A stretch of 64,000 nt of DNA, from positions 1,798,001 through 1,862,000 of the forward strand of contig JAPXFQ010000351.1 in assembly GCA_028564705.1 (NCBI GenBank). Reading direction: 5' to 3'. Origin of the DNA: Apricaphanius iberus (lineage: Eukaryota > Chordata > Actinopteri > Cyprinodontiformes > Aphaniidae). The notes beneath the pieces are model-generated. The model saw only the letters and a list, made by a program, of their open reading frames with translations. It ran no database searches and was not told the DNA's origin. A program made the position numbers and the translations under genes. Position 1 is the stretch's first letter, and every line of letters begins with the position of its first letter. Shown piece by piece: positions 45,040 to 57,974 of the stretch.

Positions 45040-46714
45040 CATGTTATGAATCATGGTCTTTGATTTGTCCAGTGCATTTAACACAATTAAGCCTGATATG
45101 TTTTGTCAGAAACTCCTGAACACACAGGTGGAGGCATCAACAATCACCTCGATCAATGACTACCTGACCAACAGACCAGAGTTTTTGAGACTCAAGAATT
45201 GTGTCAAACCAGGTGGTCATCAGCACAAGAGCACCACAAAGGTCTGTACTCTCACCATTCCTTTTTCACTCGGTAAACCTCAAACTTCCAGTATAAGACA
45301 GAAACCTTTCATCTGCAGAAATACTCAGATGACTCTGCAACTCTCAGGTATATTAGAGATGGCGAATAAGCTGAATACAGAGAGCTGGTGGACAGCTTTG
45401 TGGTATGGTGTAGAAACAATCATCTTACCTTGAATGTGAACAAAACAAAGGAAAGGATTGTAGATTTCAGGAGAAAAGGGGATAAGTCAAACACTATTTC
45501 CATCATGGGAGAAGAAGTGGAGGTGGTTGAGGTGTATAAATACCTAAGTTCACCTGAACAACAGACTGGACTGGAGGATGAACAGTGAAGCTTCTACAAG
45601 AGGGGACAGAGCAGAATGGACTTTTTGAGAAAGCTTAAAGGGAAAGTTTTTTGTAAGCCTGGACAAATATTACGTTTGTTTACTCACCCAGACAAGTTTG
45701 GAACTACTTTCATTTATATAAACTACTCGTCATTTACGAGTAGTTTATATAGAGTCATGATCAGCGTATAAACATATAATGGTAGTCAATCAGGGCAGGA
45801 GATTTGTTGCCTGTAATACAGCATTATCTGCCCCAAAATGCCTTTATTTAGCCATGTATTGTTATGAACAGTTAGCGATATTCCCCTGTGACAACTGAGA
45901 TGGAGCATGGCAGTGACGTCAATGTAATCATGAGATAGTGTAGTTGTATCTTTTCTTCTAAATCACCCTGGAACTGAAATAATAAACACTCAGAACATCT
46001 CAGTTCTGAACTTGGATTGGAGTAATGCTAACATTTAATAAAAAAACATGGTTAAATTAATTTGTTTTACGGCAAAAAATGCCTTATTACAGACGGCCAA
46101 CTCCTGCTCCCATTGACCCCTGTTATATGGATATACACTGATGGCGACTTGATATAAACTCCTCCTAAACGACTCCAAGTACCTTCAAACTTGTCTGCGT
46201 GAGTAAATGAATGTAATATTTGCTAAAAAAATAAGGTCCTGGTTAAAAAGAAAACAAAAAAAAAAACTTTCCCTTTAAGTCCTTCAAAGTTTACAGCAAG
46301 ATGCTGCAAAACGTTCTACAAGTCTGTTGTGAAGATTGTAATCTCTTCGTCCCTCATCTGTTAGGGTATCAGCATCAGAGCCATGGACTTTAAAATACTC
46401 AAAAACCTGTTAAGGAAGACTGGTTCTGTTCTAGGGATGATTTTGGAACCACTGGAGATGATGATGCAAAGAAGGATTCTTAATAAGATTTTAAAAAAAT
46501 GATGGACAACCCTGATCATTGTCAACCTCTGCATTATACTACCATACTGTCTATAGTCTGAGACTTCTTCAGCTTCGCTGCAGCACAGACAGTAAATCCT
46601 TCCTGCCCCCAGCCATCATGATCTACCACAAGTCCTTGAAGAATTAATTAGTATGAGCTATAACAACACTTAATTTCCCTCTGGGATCAATAAAGTATTT
46701 TTGAATTGAATATT
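45040..46714 (+). pseudogene. Rex1/CR1-type LINE, RT palm to 3' end, interrupted by a MITE
   Basis: The frame from 45,050 reads VFDLSSAFNTIKPDMFCQKL (RT motif A) and SINDYLTNRPEFLRLKN. The Q-G-x-x-L motif is degraded. Then come WCRNNHLTLNVNKTKERIVD and EVEVVEVYKYL, the post-motif-C block of this group. After the inserted element (45,639-46,274) it continues with AGTCCTTCAAAGTTTACAGC, the segment around CCCCCAGCCATCATG, and ends TTTCCCTCTGGGATCAATAA with a TTGAATTGAATA tail at 46,714. YADD is not readable and there are several stops. The endonuclease is missing. Confidence 0.8.
45639..46274. mobile_element. Kolobok/T2-like MITE (TTAA duplication)
   Basis: The ends read TTAAAGGGAAAGTTTT and, inverted, the same, with inverted similarity continuing for about 100 bp (AATATTAC, TTTACTCAC, CAGACAAGTTTG). 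TTAA at 45,635-45,638 and 46,275-46,278 is the target duplication; removing one TTAA restores the Rex1-type LINE phrase AAGCTTAAGTCCTTCAA. TTAA with a following AGGRR matches the Xenopus T2 MITE definition, a family tied to Kolobok transposase. A perfect 16-bp hairpin (stem TATATAAACTACTCGT, loop CATTT) lies at 45,715-45,751. It has no coding capacity. Confidence 0.85.
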
Positions 46715-47667
46715 GCTGATGAATAGAACAGTTTTATGGATCATACAGAACTTCATGGCCTCTTTGCTGGGAAGTGTTAAGATTCAGCATGTTTTTAAAG
46801 CTATCTTCTTCTTAGGAGCCAAAAAAAAAACAAAAAAAACAACCTAACCTCTTTTGTTGAGGTGTCATACCAGAATCTGTGACCCTAGGGGACACTGTTT
46901 CGCTGAGCTTAGGTTTAGGCAATCTTAGCTTTTGGCATGCTTAGGTTTAGACATATTTATCTTTAGCAGGCCAGGAACTTATGATTACGGAAAGGACTCT
47001 GGGTAAGGGCATAAACTTCAAATTTGTTGACTCCACTCAGAATGCTCAGAAACGTAGGGTCACTGATTCTTATGGGTCACAGAGTCTGGTGTAACAGAGG
47101 TAATAAGGTTTTTTTTCCCACTGAGCAGAGCTTCGTCTTTGTTGACATCAAGTGGGTGCGAGCACAGCTGCATGCACAGCAAGACGTTTAGGTGAGAACG
47201 GCCTTCTGAGCAGAAGGGAGGAATTAAGGAAAGCACTTTCATGCAAGAAAAACACGAAGGGCAGACAGAAGTTCTGCAGGAGATACAAGGATGGATAGCT
47301 GAAGACTGGTGGCAAGTTATTTAAGTTATTTGTGACAAATGGAAAACCTTTTGTCTGGTATTATGACAACTGTAGAGCAAAAACATAGCAATACATAAGA
47401 AGTGGGACTGAATGTCTTCCAAGAGCAACTTCTTTCAACCATTCAGGCATAATGTGGTGATGCGTAGTGGTGATCATGTCACCAGTTATACTGACAACAA
47501 CACTGAAATTTGGACCCATTGTCAGGAAACACCAGATCCCATTGCTAACTTGGGGTCTGCTGTGTTCAACCATATAAAGGAGAATGGGTCACCAGTGGCT
47601 CTCCTTAATCTCTTTATAGGTTTTTTAATTTTCACATAGTGTTCCTGTTTTTCTCTATTGACAATAT
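46715..47667. other. Spacer, nothing recognised
   Basis: No supported gene or repeat family. Confidence 0.4.
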
Positions 47668-48240
47668 CAAATTCAATTCAATTCAATTCAGTTTATTTAT
47701 ATAGCGCCATTTCACAACAGATGTCATCTCAAGGCACTTTACAAAAAGAGTTATTACAATACAATGTTTAGTGTAGAAATTACAGAACCACAGAAGATTG
47801 CGTCGTGGAATTCTCAGCAATCCCTCATACTGAGCAAGCATGCAGCGACAGTGGGAAGGAAAAACTCCCTTTTAACAGGAAGAAACCTCCGGCAGAACCA
47901 GGCTCAGCACAAGCGGTTATCTGCCGCGACCGTCTGTGGCTTGGAGAATACATAACAGAGACACAGAAAGAGCAATAGAACTGATGCACAAGTTTGTTGC
48001 AGGACGTGGAGAATTTTCCGTCACTGCAATGCCATCTTAGTCAGGGTCGTCAAGCAGGGCTAATCCGGAGCACCTACTATAATAGAAAACAGGTTAGTGC
48101 TTGAATTGACAGCACATCATGCAGTTGGGGAGAAGTAGGAGAGAAAGTAGGAACAGACCCTAATAATGTCCTCCAACAGCCTAGCCTAAAGCAGCATAGC
48201 TACTAACATTAACCTGTCTCCTAGCTACTAGGAGACCTGG
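47668..48240 (-). mobile_element. L2 LINE 3' end, recent inverted copy
   Basis: This is the reverse of the L2 3' UTR, from the (TCAAT)n tail at 47,668 through the complement of GTGCCTTGAGATGACATCTG to about 48,155, appearing identical by eye to 24,764-25,250. It continues further upstream (48,155-48,240) with the GGCTGTTGGAGGACA phrase also seen at 14,880. The shared antisense 63-codon ORF is not a gene. Confidence 0.9.
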
Positions 48241-50310
48241 CTACCAACACTCTGTCTGAGTCCTCCTGACCCGTGGACGGTGTAGGGCCGGTAACGGCCC
48301 CCGTCATGCCGGGGTCTTCTCGGAGTCGGGTTGTTTGAGAATGCAGCCCAAAGTGGGTGGTAAACTAAAATCCTGCAATCCATGCAGCCAAACAGTCGTT
48401 TTAACAGAGAAAGTAAAAAAATCCAACAAAAAAAGTGATTTAAGCTGCCAAAAACTGAAGCAACCATGAGCTATGAGAAGGAGGAGGGTGTGTTTGGAAC
48501 TCTAGCAGAGGTAAGCCATTCTACCTGCAGGGACAGGGCAGACACCTTTTGCACTCCATTGTTTTCAACTGGTGATGTCACTAGTTGAACACTCAGTCGT
48601 TTTCTAGGAGAGGGAGGGGCAGCTGCTCAGAGAGCAGAATTCATGAAGATTATCAAAGCCGTTTTAGGAAAACTTTGCCACTCTCCTCTCAGTCCCATTG
48701 TAACAAAATTTGGTTGCAGTTCCACTAGAGTTCCACTGGAGGTGATCACCTTAAATGCAAGATGAATTGGAGTCTATGGAGCTAGATGGCTAAATTAGTT
48801 TCTTTCATCCCATTGCGGTCAAGAAATAAAAAATTTAATTGTAGGTTTCGCAAGTTCAGCATAGGTTATAGGAGGAAAGTTGAATGAACAAGTATGCATG
48901 TAATTTCATTTTATTACAGGTTGAGCTATTGTTGCCCATAATTCACTAGCATTTTGCTAATGACCACTGATTGGTCAGTGAAGGACTGATTACAACCAAA
49001 TGCACTGATTGACGGCATTGCGGCATCCAAAGCGGTACCAGAATGTCAAGGCTTACTTTTTCGCCCCAAGTTTTTTTTTTTTAACCTAACAACTGTTTTT
49101 GGTTGCTAGCACTGTTATCTGCATATGGCTATGTATGTAGTGTGAAGTTTAAAAGGAAAAACAAGGAATGCCATAAAGCAGTATCTCTGGTCGTTGGATG
49201 TGTATGACATCATTGACATTTTTAAGTACTTTTTTAAAGCATATAAGTGACTCTAAAACTCTAACACCCAGCAACATGTAATTGCTTTGCATCTACTTTC
49301 GAAAAAAATATTCAAATTACCAGACAAAAAAATTATATCCTCAGAAAAGTGGATTTTTAGGGGTATTGCTCCATAAACCTCCATTCATTCTGCACTCATC
49401 ATGAGAGCGCCCTCACAGAGTGTGACTGCAACCAGTTCAGAACCTGGAAGTATCAAGAGAATGGGAGTTCTTTCTTTATTAGAATTTCTTTGGGATTACT
49501 CAGACATGTGTGAAGTAGGCCAAAAACCACTCTGGTGGGGTGTTTTTTATGAGAAAATTGCATTACCATGTATATTTCTGGATATTAGGATTAGGAAAAG
49601 GGTGAGATGAGCAGCTGAGGGGGAGATGAGCATCCGAGATCTCACGAGAGTTGTGCATAAGTAACAATGGTGGTATACTGGTAAAAGAAACAATGTCAAC
49701 AACCCAATAATTTTGAACCAAATGCAGCAAATGCTTCTGTCCCTTTAAACTAACCACCAAATTGTATCTTTCTTCTAAACAACCTGGACGAGGAAACATT
49801 GGATAGCCTGGAGTTATCTAGGCGACCTAGACGAGTGTATGCTGTTGCACCCAATGTGACCCCACGTCCTATATTGAGATTCACAGCCAGCTAAACTCTT
49901 TCTTGCATCGCTTTCTTCCAATGAAGAGGCATGTGTTGTATTTGGATGGCATTTAATGCAAAAAAGTGTGAAACTGAAATAATACAGAAAACAAAAAATT
50001 TTTCTTAGTGTAGAAATATAATAACCATTTAAATAAACATCCTCATCATCGGCACGTTGAAGGGTTAACCTTTCCTTAACAGCTGCCTTAACATTATTTC
50101 GCGTCGGATACTCTATAAAACATGCTAAACATCTCAAACTCGTTTCCAATAATATCCCATATCCTTTCTAACATTTAACATAAAGAGAAAAACTCACTCA
50201 TATGTAACAGAGCGGATGGCTTCAGATTGATAAAAGCAGATGCCACCTTGCCTCTCTCATGGGGAAACTTCCTGAAACAATTCTTCTACACACTAACTGT
50301 ATCAACATAG
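48241..50310. other. Spacer, unassigned
   Basis: About 2 kb without a supported gene. 48,250-48,720 has repeat-like wording but no second copy in the window. Small ORFs at 49,401-50,149 lack motifs. Confidence 0.35.
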
Positions 50311-50319
50311 CAACTGTGG

Positions 50320-50740
50320 AAACCTGTGCCTCCTAATGGCCAGAAGAAAAAACAAAACAAAACACAAGACAGTTCCAATGTAGAGTGCTTTGAAAACATC
50401 ATTATGGGTAAGCCACGGAAACTCGCATCTACTCGCGACATGGTTAAAAACATAACTTTTCATCGGGTCCATCGGCTTGGAGGTAAGAAACCCAACAACA
50501 CCCGCCCACGACCAATTGTTGCTAAATTGGAACACTTTAAATGGAAAGAACATGTCAAAGGATGTGAGAGAGAGCTGCGGGGGACGAATTATAGTGTTGA
50601 AATATTTTCGAAAGAAATCCTGCACAGAAGGCGCATGTTATTTCCAATTAGGAAGAAACATATTTAACGAGGGCTGTAAGGCTACAGTTACTGTAGATAA
50701 ATAAATAAATAAAACGGTCAGCTGTTCAGGGACCCTCCGG
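50320..50740 (+). pseudogene. L1-clade LINE ORF1, C-terminal part
   Basis: The frame 50,326-50,667 carries NITFHRVHRLGGKKPNNTRP, RPIVAKLEHFKWKEHVKG, RELRGTNYSVEIFSKEI and RRRMLFPIRKKHI, the RRM/C-terminal domain phrases of L1 ORF1p, an RNA-binding chaperone that coats the LINE transcript. A small frameshift then gives ATVTVDK, and after stops NGQLFRDPP, the end of the domain. The N-terminal coiled coil is not recognisable. It lies 0.4 kb upstream of the matching ORF2, the normal L1 order. Confidence 0.85.
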
Positions 50741-51144
50741 TTTCTCCTTGGCATTGTTAGTCATATGTAACAGAGTCTAGATAGAAGTTGTTTCATAAGA
50801 TAACTGTAGTTTAAGGAAAGTACAGCTCAGCAGGTTGTTTACGTTTGTAAATATGGCCGGGGGTTAGGCTTTGCACTAGGTTGAATGCTTTGTTTTTTTT
50901 CAAATTTGTGTCACCAAATCTCTTTATCACTTTTCTTTCTTTTTTATTTCACACACCGAGTTTTATCATTGCATATTTATGTTTCTCCATCACACTCTCA
51001 TTCTTCACACACCTGTAATGATATTTTATGTTTCTCTTTTTATCTCTGCTTCTGGATTTTCAATCAGGCAACTCCAGGGACAAACCAAGACTACACTTGT
51101 ATTCATCCTTGGCAATATTAAATATCTAATGTTTATATTCCCTT

Positions 51145-53918
51145 TATGAATTTTGTCAAATTTCTAACATGGAATATTCACGGATCTTGCTCCAGAGATA
51201 AAAGGATTAAGATTTTCAACCATCTTAAAAGATTGAAGGCAGATGTCTTACTACAGGAGACTCATAAATCAAGCTCAACTTCAACTTTGGTTCAAATGAG
51301 GAAATAGATAGGCTTAGTACAACAGGGACTCAGTGCAGCTGTCAATCCATAGATTTATAGTTAAACAGTACATGAGTGATTATGGACTTTACGATGCACG
51401 GCGATCTCTTCATCCCAGCGACAAATTTTTTTTTTCTCAAATGTCCACCATTCTTATTCTAGATTGGACTATTTCTTAGTCTGCAGCTCATTGTTTAATG
51501 ACATTTTAGACACTGAGATACATCCTATAGTTATCAGCAATCATGCTCCTGTTTCTTTAAATCTAGTAAATAGGAAAGCACCCCTTCAGTACAAAAATGT
51601 AAGATTTAATACATCATTACTTAAGGATAAGGAATATATTAAATATATTGAAAACGAACAGGCTTCATACTTGGAACTTAATGCCCTCCCTGGTATGTCG
51701 TCATCCACTCTCTGGGAGGCAGGGAAAGCTGTGAGTAGAGGTAAAATAATTTCATTCTCCTCAAATATAAAAAGAACAGAAAATATACATATTCAGGAAT
51801 TAGAAGAAACTATGTAGTTATTAATTCAAAGATTTCAAACAGAAAACTTTGAACATAGTAATAAATCAGGTAGCTTCTTAGCTAACCAGCCAAAAAGAAA
51901 AAAGAAAAAACAATATCTGCAATCAAAGACCAAATTGGGAATATAGTATATGATCCTGAAAGAGTAAACAAAGCTTTCAAAGAATTTTATGAGACTTTAT
52001 ACTCACCAGAGATAAACACATCGAATAATGAAATCTAACAATTTTTGGAAAAAATAACTCTTCCTAAACTATCAGACAGTCAAGCAATGGCCCTGGATTC
52101 ACGGCTAACAGTGGCTGAACTCCCGGAGGCCCTCCAAAGCATGCCAAATAATAAAGCTCCAGGCCCAGATGAATTTCCAGCAGAGTTCTATAAAGAATTC
52201 TGGAATATTCTGGCATCAACATTCTACAAAATGTTACGGAAAACAAAGGAAAATGGCCGACTACCGCCAAACATAAACTTTGCCTACATCAATCTTCTAT
52301 TAAAACCAGGGAAAGACCCTATGTTTCCTACCATTTATCGTCCCATATCTCTGATCAATGTTCTTAAAATAATCTGCAAAACTCTTGCAAAAAGAATAGA
52401 GAAAATAACACCTTTTATAATCCATCCTAATCAAACAGGTTTTATAAAAGGGAGGCTTTCTTCTACAAATTCACGTAGATTAATAGATTTGATAGATTGA
52501 ATAGATTATTCCTACTGTAAAAACATCCAAACCAACATATTATCTTTAGATGCAGAAAAAGCATTTGATAGAGTTAACTGGACATTTTTTTTTACAACCT
52601 TACATACATTGGGAAATTATTTTATAAACGGGTTAAAAATGTTATACAGCTCCCCAACGGCATGTATTAGGACCAATAATCAAACATCGTCAAAGTTTTT
52701 CCTTCAGAGAGGTACCAGGCAGGAATGTCCACTTTATCCATCTCGGTTTGCTATTTTTATTAACCATTAGCATCAGCAATCAGGAAAACTAATAATATTA
52801 AAGGTATACAATGCAATAAAATAGAAAATAAAATTAGTCTGTATAAAGATGATGTACTACTTTTTCTACAGCATTCACAAACCTCTCTCTCTCAGGTACT
52901 CAAGTTGATAAAATCTTATTCAAGAGTTTCAGACTAAAATCTACAGTCCTTCGAATCAATTGTTCTTTCCAGAATCATGTTGCTGTGCAACTCCCCTCAG
53001 GAAATATTACATATTTAGGTATCCATATCTCACCAAGACTGGCAAATTCATCAAAGCTAAACTACGTCCCACTGTTAAAAAAAGTGGAATATGATCTGGC
53101 AAGATCGAAACCCCTTCCCATATAATTTAGTGGAAGAGTAGCCACAATAAAAAGGATGGTTTTGCCTAGAATCAATTATTTATTCTCAATGATCCCAAGC
53201 AAACCATCACCTGATTGGTTTAGATCTCTGGACTCCTCTGTTTTTCTTTCTTTGGAAAGATAAACCCCCACGTATTAGCTTGAAAACATTGCAGAAGTCC
53301 AAAGATAAAGGAGGTCTAGACCTACCAAACTTTCGTCAATATTTCTTAGCCAACCGGCTCCAATACATATCAAGATGGTTAAAACACAGTTCTCTGGATG
53401 AGTCCTGGATAGATGTTGAACAGACACTATACTATAAGATAAAACTTTCAGATCTACCATTTATTAGCTCAAATATAAAACAAAATGAATGTTTTAAAAG
53501 TATCAGTGTCAGCTCATCTCTGACAGCTTACTAGTCCCATCCAGACGTACACCCATCTGGAATAACCCGGACATAAAAAAAAATAAGAAAAAATTATAAT
53601 CAATTTTCCAACCTGGAGTTGTAAAGGAATTGAATACCTGGAACACATGTTTGATGGAACAGACTTTATCCCATTCAATACACTGGTTATACAACACGGG
53701 ATTAACAAGAAAAAATTCTTAGCATATCAACAATTTAAATAGATTATAAAAGATAAATTTAGGCTCAATACGGTTAAATTACAAATTCCTGTAAAAGTTT
53801 TAGACTTTCTTAGTCTTAATTCGCACCAAACTGCTATGTAAAATATATAAGACATTAAATACATTAGACGGATCAATAGCCCTTCCCATTTCAAAATGGG
53901 AGATGGATTTGGGAAAAG
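51145..53918 (+). pseudogene. L1-clade LINE ORF2: endonuclease and reverse transcriptase (first part)
   Basis: The endonuclease begins at 51,150: FVKFLTWNIHGSCSRDKRIK, LKADVLLQETHKS. The middle is deleted, then DYFLVCSSLFNDILDTEIHP and VISNHAPVSLNL (S-D-H changed to S-N-H). RT: MPNNKAPGPDEFPAEFYKEF, INLLLKPGKDPMFPTIYRPI, NQTGFIKGRLSS (52,045-52,500), LSLDAEKAFDRVNW near 52,550 (motif A intact), LYKDDVLLF near 52,840 (YADD changed to YKDD), then LPRINYLFSMIPSKPSP near 53,165 and LKTLQKSKDKGGLDLPNFRQ (53,280). It breaks at PISKWEMDLGK (53,918), where an L2 LINE has inserted. Multiple frameshifts make it dead. Confidence 0.9.
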
Positions 53919-55888
53919 GGATGGGCTAGCGTGTTCGGCAGGCCGTCTATCCATCCCTGGACTCTTTCTATTTTTTATCCTTCTATGTTATGTTCTCTCC
54001 CTGGGATCAACTCTCATGACCTATGACAGATTTACCCTTCTGGATCTTCGATATTCTGTGCGTTTTCCCCTGTGTGGCAGCAGTAACCTTCGGGAAACGC
54101 TCAAACAGCAGTTTTCCTGTGTTCCTGTCACCCTGTTGAGGATACATCCCCAGGGGAGGCTCCCGAAACGCCGCCACCGGCGTAGCTGTCATAGTGGCCG
54201 CCGGGTTCGACTTCGATCGGCTCTGGATCGCGCTGTCAGAGTGCGGCAACTCTGTCTTATATCTGGGCCTCGATGTCACTCCATCGACTGTGCTTCCCAT
54301 CTCCTGGAGCCGCTGTCCTGGACATGTGACAGATGCCGGAGTCGAGTGACTGCTTCTAACCTCTGACGTGTTAAGAACTGCCACATCTCTGGAGGTCCTG
54401 TCATCCGACCGGCTGCACTGTTGCAGTGCTTTGATCAACGCCCGCTCGATCTGGAATAAAATGTTCATCCTAAAGGATTTTCATCGATCGGGAGTTGGAC
54501 GTTCTTTATATCTCGGAGTCTTGGACAGTGCCGAGTGAGTTGACTCCTACCGCCGAACTATTACCTGCTGGGTGTGGCTACCTGAATCTTCCCAGGCCAA
54601 CAGGCCGTGGCGGGGAGCTGTTGACTATTTTCAGGGCTAATGGTGCCTGTCGGCCTACCTCCTACCAGGGAAATTGTGACTCTTTCGAACTGTCCACTTT
54701 TGAATTTGGATTGTCGCCTCTGACTCTTAGTGTTTTAGTATATCGGCCTCCTAAGGCTAATTCTGACTTCTTCTCCCAATTCTCGGACTTCCTTGCTGAT
54801 GTCCTCCTTAAGTATTATCATATACTTATACCTGGAGATTTTAATATTCATGTCTGCTGTCCTGAGAAGTTTCTGGTGGCTGATTTTTTTAACTTAATGG
54901 ACTCTTGTGGACTGACTCAGTTGGTTGACTTCCCCACTCACGGGGGCCTCACATATTGGATATGTTTTTTTATTTTGGTGTCAATGTAACAGAGGTCTGC
55001 CCTGATGATTTTTCTTTGTCTAATCATGTTCCTGTTCGGTTTTCTGTAGATGTGGCCCGGCCAATCTCTCCTAGTCAGGCGGGGATTATCACCTTTATGC
55101 TGATGATTGTCAGCTTTATGTGGCCCTAAAAACTTTGGACCCTGTGAAACCACTGACTGATTGCCTGAGCGAAATCAGTCCTGGTTCTCAGCTAATTTCC
55201 TCAACCTGAATAGCCTCAAAATGGAGGCTATTTTCTTTGCCCCCTGCTCCCACTCTGCTGTGGAACCATCTCTGCTGACGAAGTTAAGATCTGTTCTAAA
55301 TAAGAAAGATCTTCAGTCAGTTGTCCATGCCTTTGTGATATCACGTCTGGACTATGCCAACTCGCTCTTATATGGTTTTCCCTCCTCTTCAGTGGTGCGG
55401 CTCCAGTTGGTGCAGAACGCTGCCGCAAGGTTTCTGATGGGCACAGACCGGCGCCAGCACATTACCCCTGTATTGGCAAGTTTACACTGGCTTCCGGTTC
55501 GATTCCGCATAAAGTTTAAAATTCTTCTGTTGGTTTATACATCATTGCATGGAATGGCCCCCTCTTATTTGGCACAGCTTCTAAGCCCTTATGTTCTGGC
55601 GAGAACCCTGAGATCATCTGAACAGCACCTTCTGCTTGTTCCTTCTGTCCGCTGTAAAGGCCCATGGGGAATGGGTTTTTTCAGTTTGTGCTCCTAAGCT
55701 TTGGAACCCACTCCCCCTGACGGTCTGACTCGCACCTTTAGTTCGTTTAAAGACATATTTTTATTCCCTGGCATTTTCGGCTGTGGCAGTGTAACTCTTG
55801 TGGTTTGTTTTAAGTTTCTACTGGTTTTATCTGTTTTAAGCTGCTGGATTTTATTTGTTTGGTGATTTATTCTGTTGTACAGCACTTT
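53919..55888 (+). pseudogene. L2-clade LINE inserted into the L1
   Basis: It contains an N-terminal basic stretch (PKRRHRRSCHSGRRVRLRSA), an endonuclease at 54,495-54,985 (LDVLYISESWTVPSELTPTA, GYLNLPRPTGRGGELLTI, VLVYRPPKANSDFFSQFSDF, ILIPGDFNIHVCCPEKFLVA, FPTHGGLTYWI), then DDFSLSNHVPVRFSV. The RT palm is deleted: the reading jumps near 55,083 to YADDCQLYVALKTLDPVK (motif C intact) and continues with VISRLDYANSLLYGFPSSSV, HITPVLASLHWLPVRFRI and APSYLAQLLSPYVLA, ending near 55,700. The end of the LINE (GTACAGCACTTTTGTC) abuts resumed L1 at 55,889; the usual 3' tail is missing. No target duplication was seen, and roughly ten L1 codons seem lost at the junction. Confidence 0.88.
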
Positions 55889-56283
55889 TGTCCCAGATTT
55901 CTCTACGAACCTTTACATTTCTTAAAAATCCTAATCTACAATTAATACAATATAACGTCCTTCATAGAGTAAATTATACAGGCCAACGGATGTTCAAGAT
56001 AGGTTTTACGCCGTCTAATACTTGTTTACAGTGTACAAGTAATATACCAGACAATTATATTCATGCTCTTTGGTTCTGCCCACCTGTTAAGAAATGTTGG
56101 CACCAGATTTGCGAAGACCTATCAAAGTGTTTGAAATGTAATATCCCACCTTCTCCCCCAGTTTGGTTGCTGGGAAATTTAGATGAAGTTACCATAGATA
56201 CAAAGTCTATGCAATTAGTTCACATAGCCTTATGCATTGCTAAGAAAAATATCCTCTTGGTGTTATGGAAAATTTTATATTGA
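55889..56283 (+). pseudogene. L1-clade LINE ORF2, C-terminal part
   Basis: This resumes the L1 split at 53,918: FLKNPNLQLIQYNVLHRVNY, TGQRMFKIGFTPSNTCLQC, NYIHALWFCPPVKKCWHQIC and VHIALCIAKKNILLVLWK. The C-x2-C...H-x4-C zinc knuckle is visible. The frame is open for over 120 codons to TGA at 56,281, so this part has decayed less than the rest. Confidence 0.88.
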
Positions 56284-57470
56284 GAAGTTATATTGAGAAA
56301 TTTATATTAAGAATGATCTTTTCTGTGTATACTTACATACTGAGAGAACTGTGTGCCATTTCTTCATGACAGTGATAGTCTGATTGTGTGACACTGTATA
56401 ATATTAGGTTCGGTCAAATGAATTGATAATGGAATTTCTACGTCTAGTGTTTCCATGGAAACGACCATCGGAGCCAAGGGGCAAACTCCACCCGCAGAAT
56501 TTGAAGCCAACCCGGAAGTGTCAAAAATTGCAGTTCAGCCCTCATCCGCTGGGGGCTGGCTCCAAAAAGGAGCAAATTCCATTGACTCCCATGTTAAAAA
56601 GGCCAACTTTACAGCAAAAATAAACATGTTTACAGCCTGGTTCAAAACACCATTTTAGGTTAGATATTTCAGGTTTACCATCATAATAACTCTGAGGGGG
56701 TGATTTTTTTTCTAACTTCTCAGTTTATTTGTAATTTAATCTTGAAATTATGAATAATTAGGGGCTTGTCCTTTTGATTGACATGTCCGTCTAGGCTAAC
56801 ACATGTGGCTAATGGTGGCTAACTGTAGCTAATGGCCTGGTGCTGTCCCCCTCTGCTTGCGGAGAAGCTCTTCAAAGCCTGGGACTAACGTAAAGACTTC
56901 AGCCATTTGGTGTTTCTGAACTCCACTATCAGTGGCCTCTGCAGTTTTTATTCGGTGTTGGAGCCATTCTGAGTATTGGAACGGGATGGCGCTGTTTCTG
57001 CCACAAGTCTATTTAAAACTTGGGTTAATTAGTGCAGTTGTGGCGCACAGCGAGGCATATGGTTTTTGAGCGTGAAACCCATCTGTGAGTCGTGAGACGC
57101 AGCAAATTGAAGACTGAATATTGTTTATGTTTTTTTGTTATTTTAATAAATGGATTGACATATCCGACTTTAAGTTCAGAGTTTTTGAAAGTATATTATT
57201 TTTATTTTAAGCCACAAGGAAACAGCACGCCGATAAACACGCGTACAAAAACGACTTAAATGTGCGCCAACATTCGGTTTTGGATGTAATCTGCAATTAT
57301 TGGACAAAGACGGCTTGCTGTGGTGTTGCTTACAGTAACAGACCGTCCAAGAAGTTTCTGCTTTGGGTGGAGGCTTCATACCCGCTGAAGCTTCACCAGC
57401 TGTGGGGGGGTTCTGTCAGGTGGCCGAGAGGAATGCTGTTCTGGTCGGAGCTTTTATTTCTTTCTACACA
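56284..57470. repeat. Fish DNA repeat, family not named
   Basis: 56,440-56,760 contains wording I recall as widespread in fish genomes (CCATTGACTCCCATGTTAAA, AACATGTTTACAGCCTGGT, AATTTAATCTTGAAATTA, GATTGACATGTC). The ends and the transposon family are not determined from this window. The two overlapping ORFs at 56,423-56,658 are by-products. Confidence 0.5.
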
Positions 57471-57479
57471 TGAGTTGGA

Positions 57480-57810
57480 GCAGTCGATCGGTCGGGTAGT
57501 AGCAGAGCAGCAAGTCGGCAGGACCGATAAACCGCAGCATCCAGAGCTAGATCAGGCTGGAAGACTACAGAGTTGGATTCTAGACAGACTGGATGATCGC
57601 TGGTTAGATCAGTACTGGTGTGAGGAACACAGCTGGAGGCATGAACTAATGCATGTCTGAGATGTGAGGTGAGTTAAAAGCCTTTTATTTTTTGAGAGGA
57701 TCTGAGTTTTCATGGTGACTTTGTGACTGCTTTTTGCTGGATGTGTTGTTAAGATGAGCCCGTCTTTGTCCTCACCCTCCACCGATGGTAATGGAAATAA
57801 CACCAAATAA
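57480..57810. repeat. Unnamed repeat, copy 2
   Basis: It aligns with 35,170-35,430 (see that entry for shared segments), same strand. It covers the end of a 132-codon ORF with no recognised motif. The region after AGGTGAGTTAAAAG is also shared. Confidence 0.6.
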
Positions 57811-57974
57811 CTCCTTGTGTGTGATCAAACTCAAGTAAAAATAAACCTCCAAGAAAATGAGGGAATCTCTGTCACCTCTTTATTTAAAATGTTTTTCCAT
57901 GACACTGGAAAAATAAAAATGCTCTTATTATTAATCCGTATAGAGATCTCCTTCTGGATTACATTGGTCTAGAA

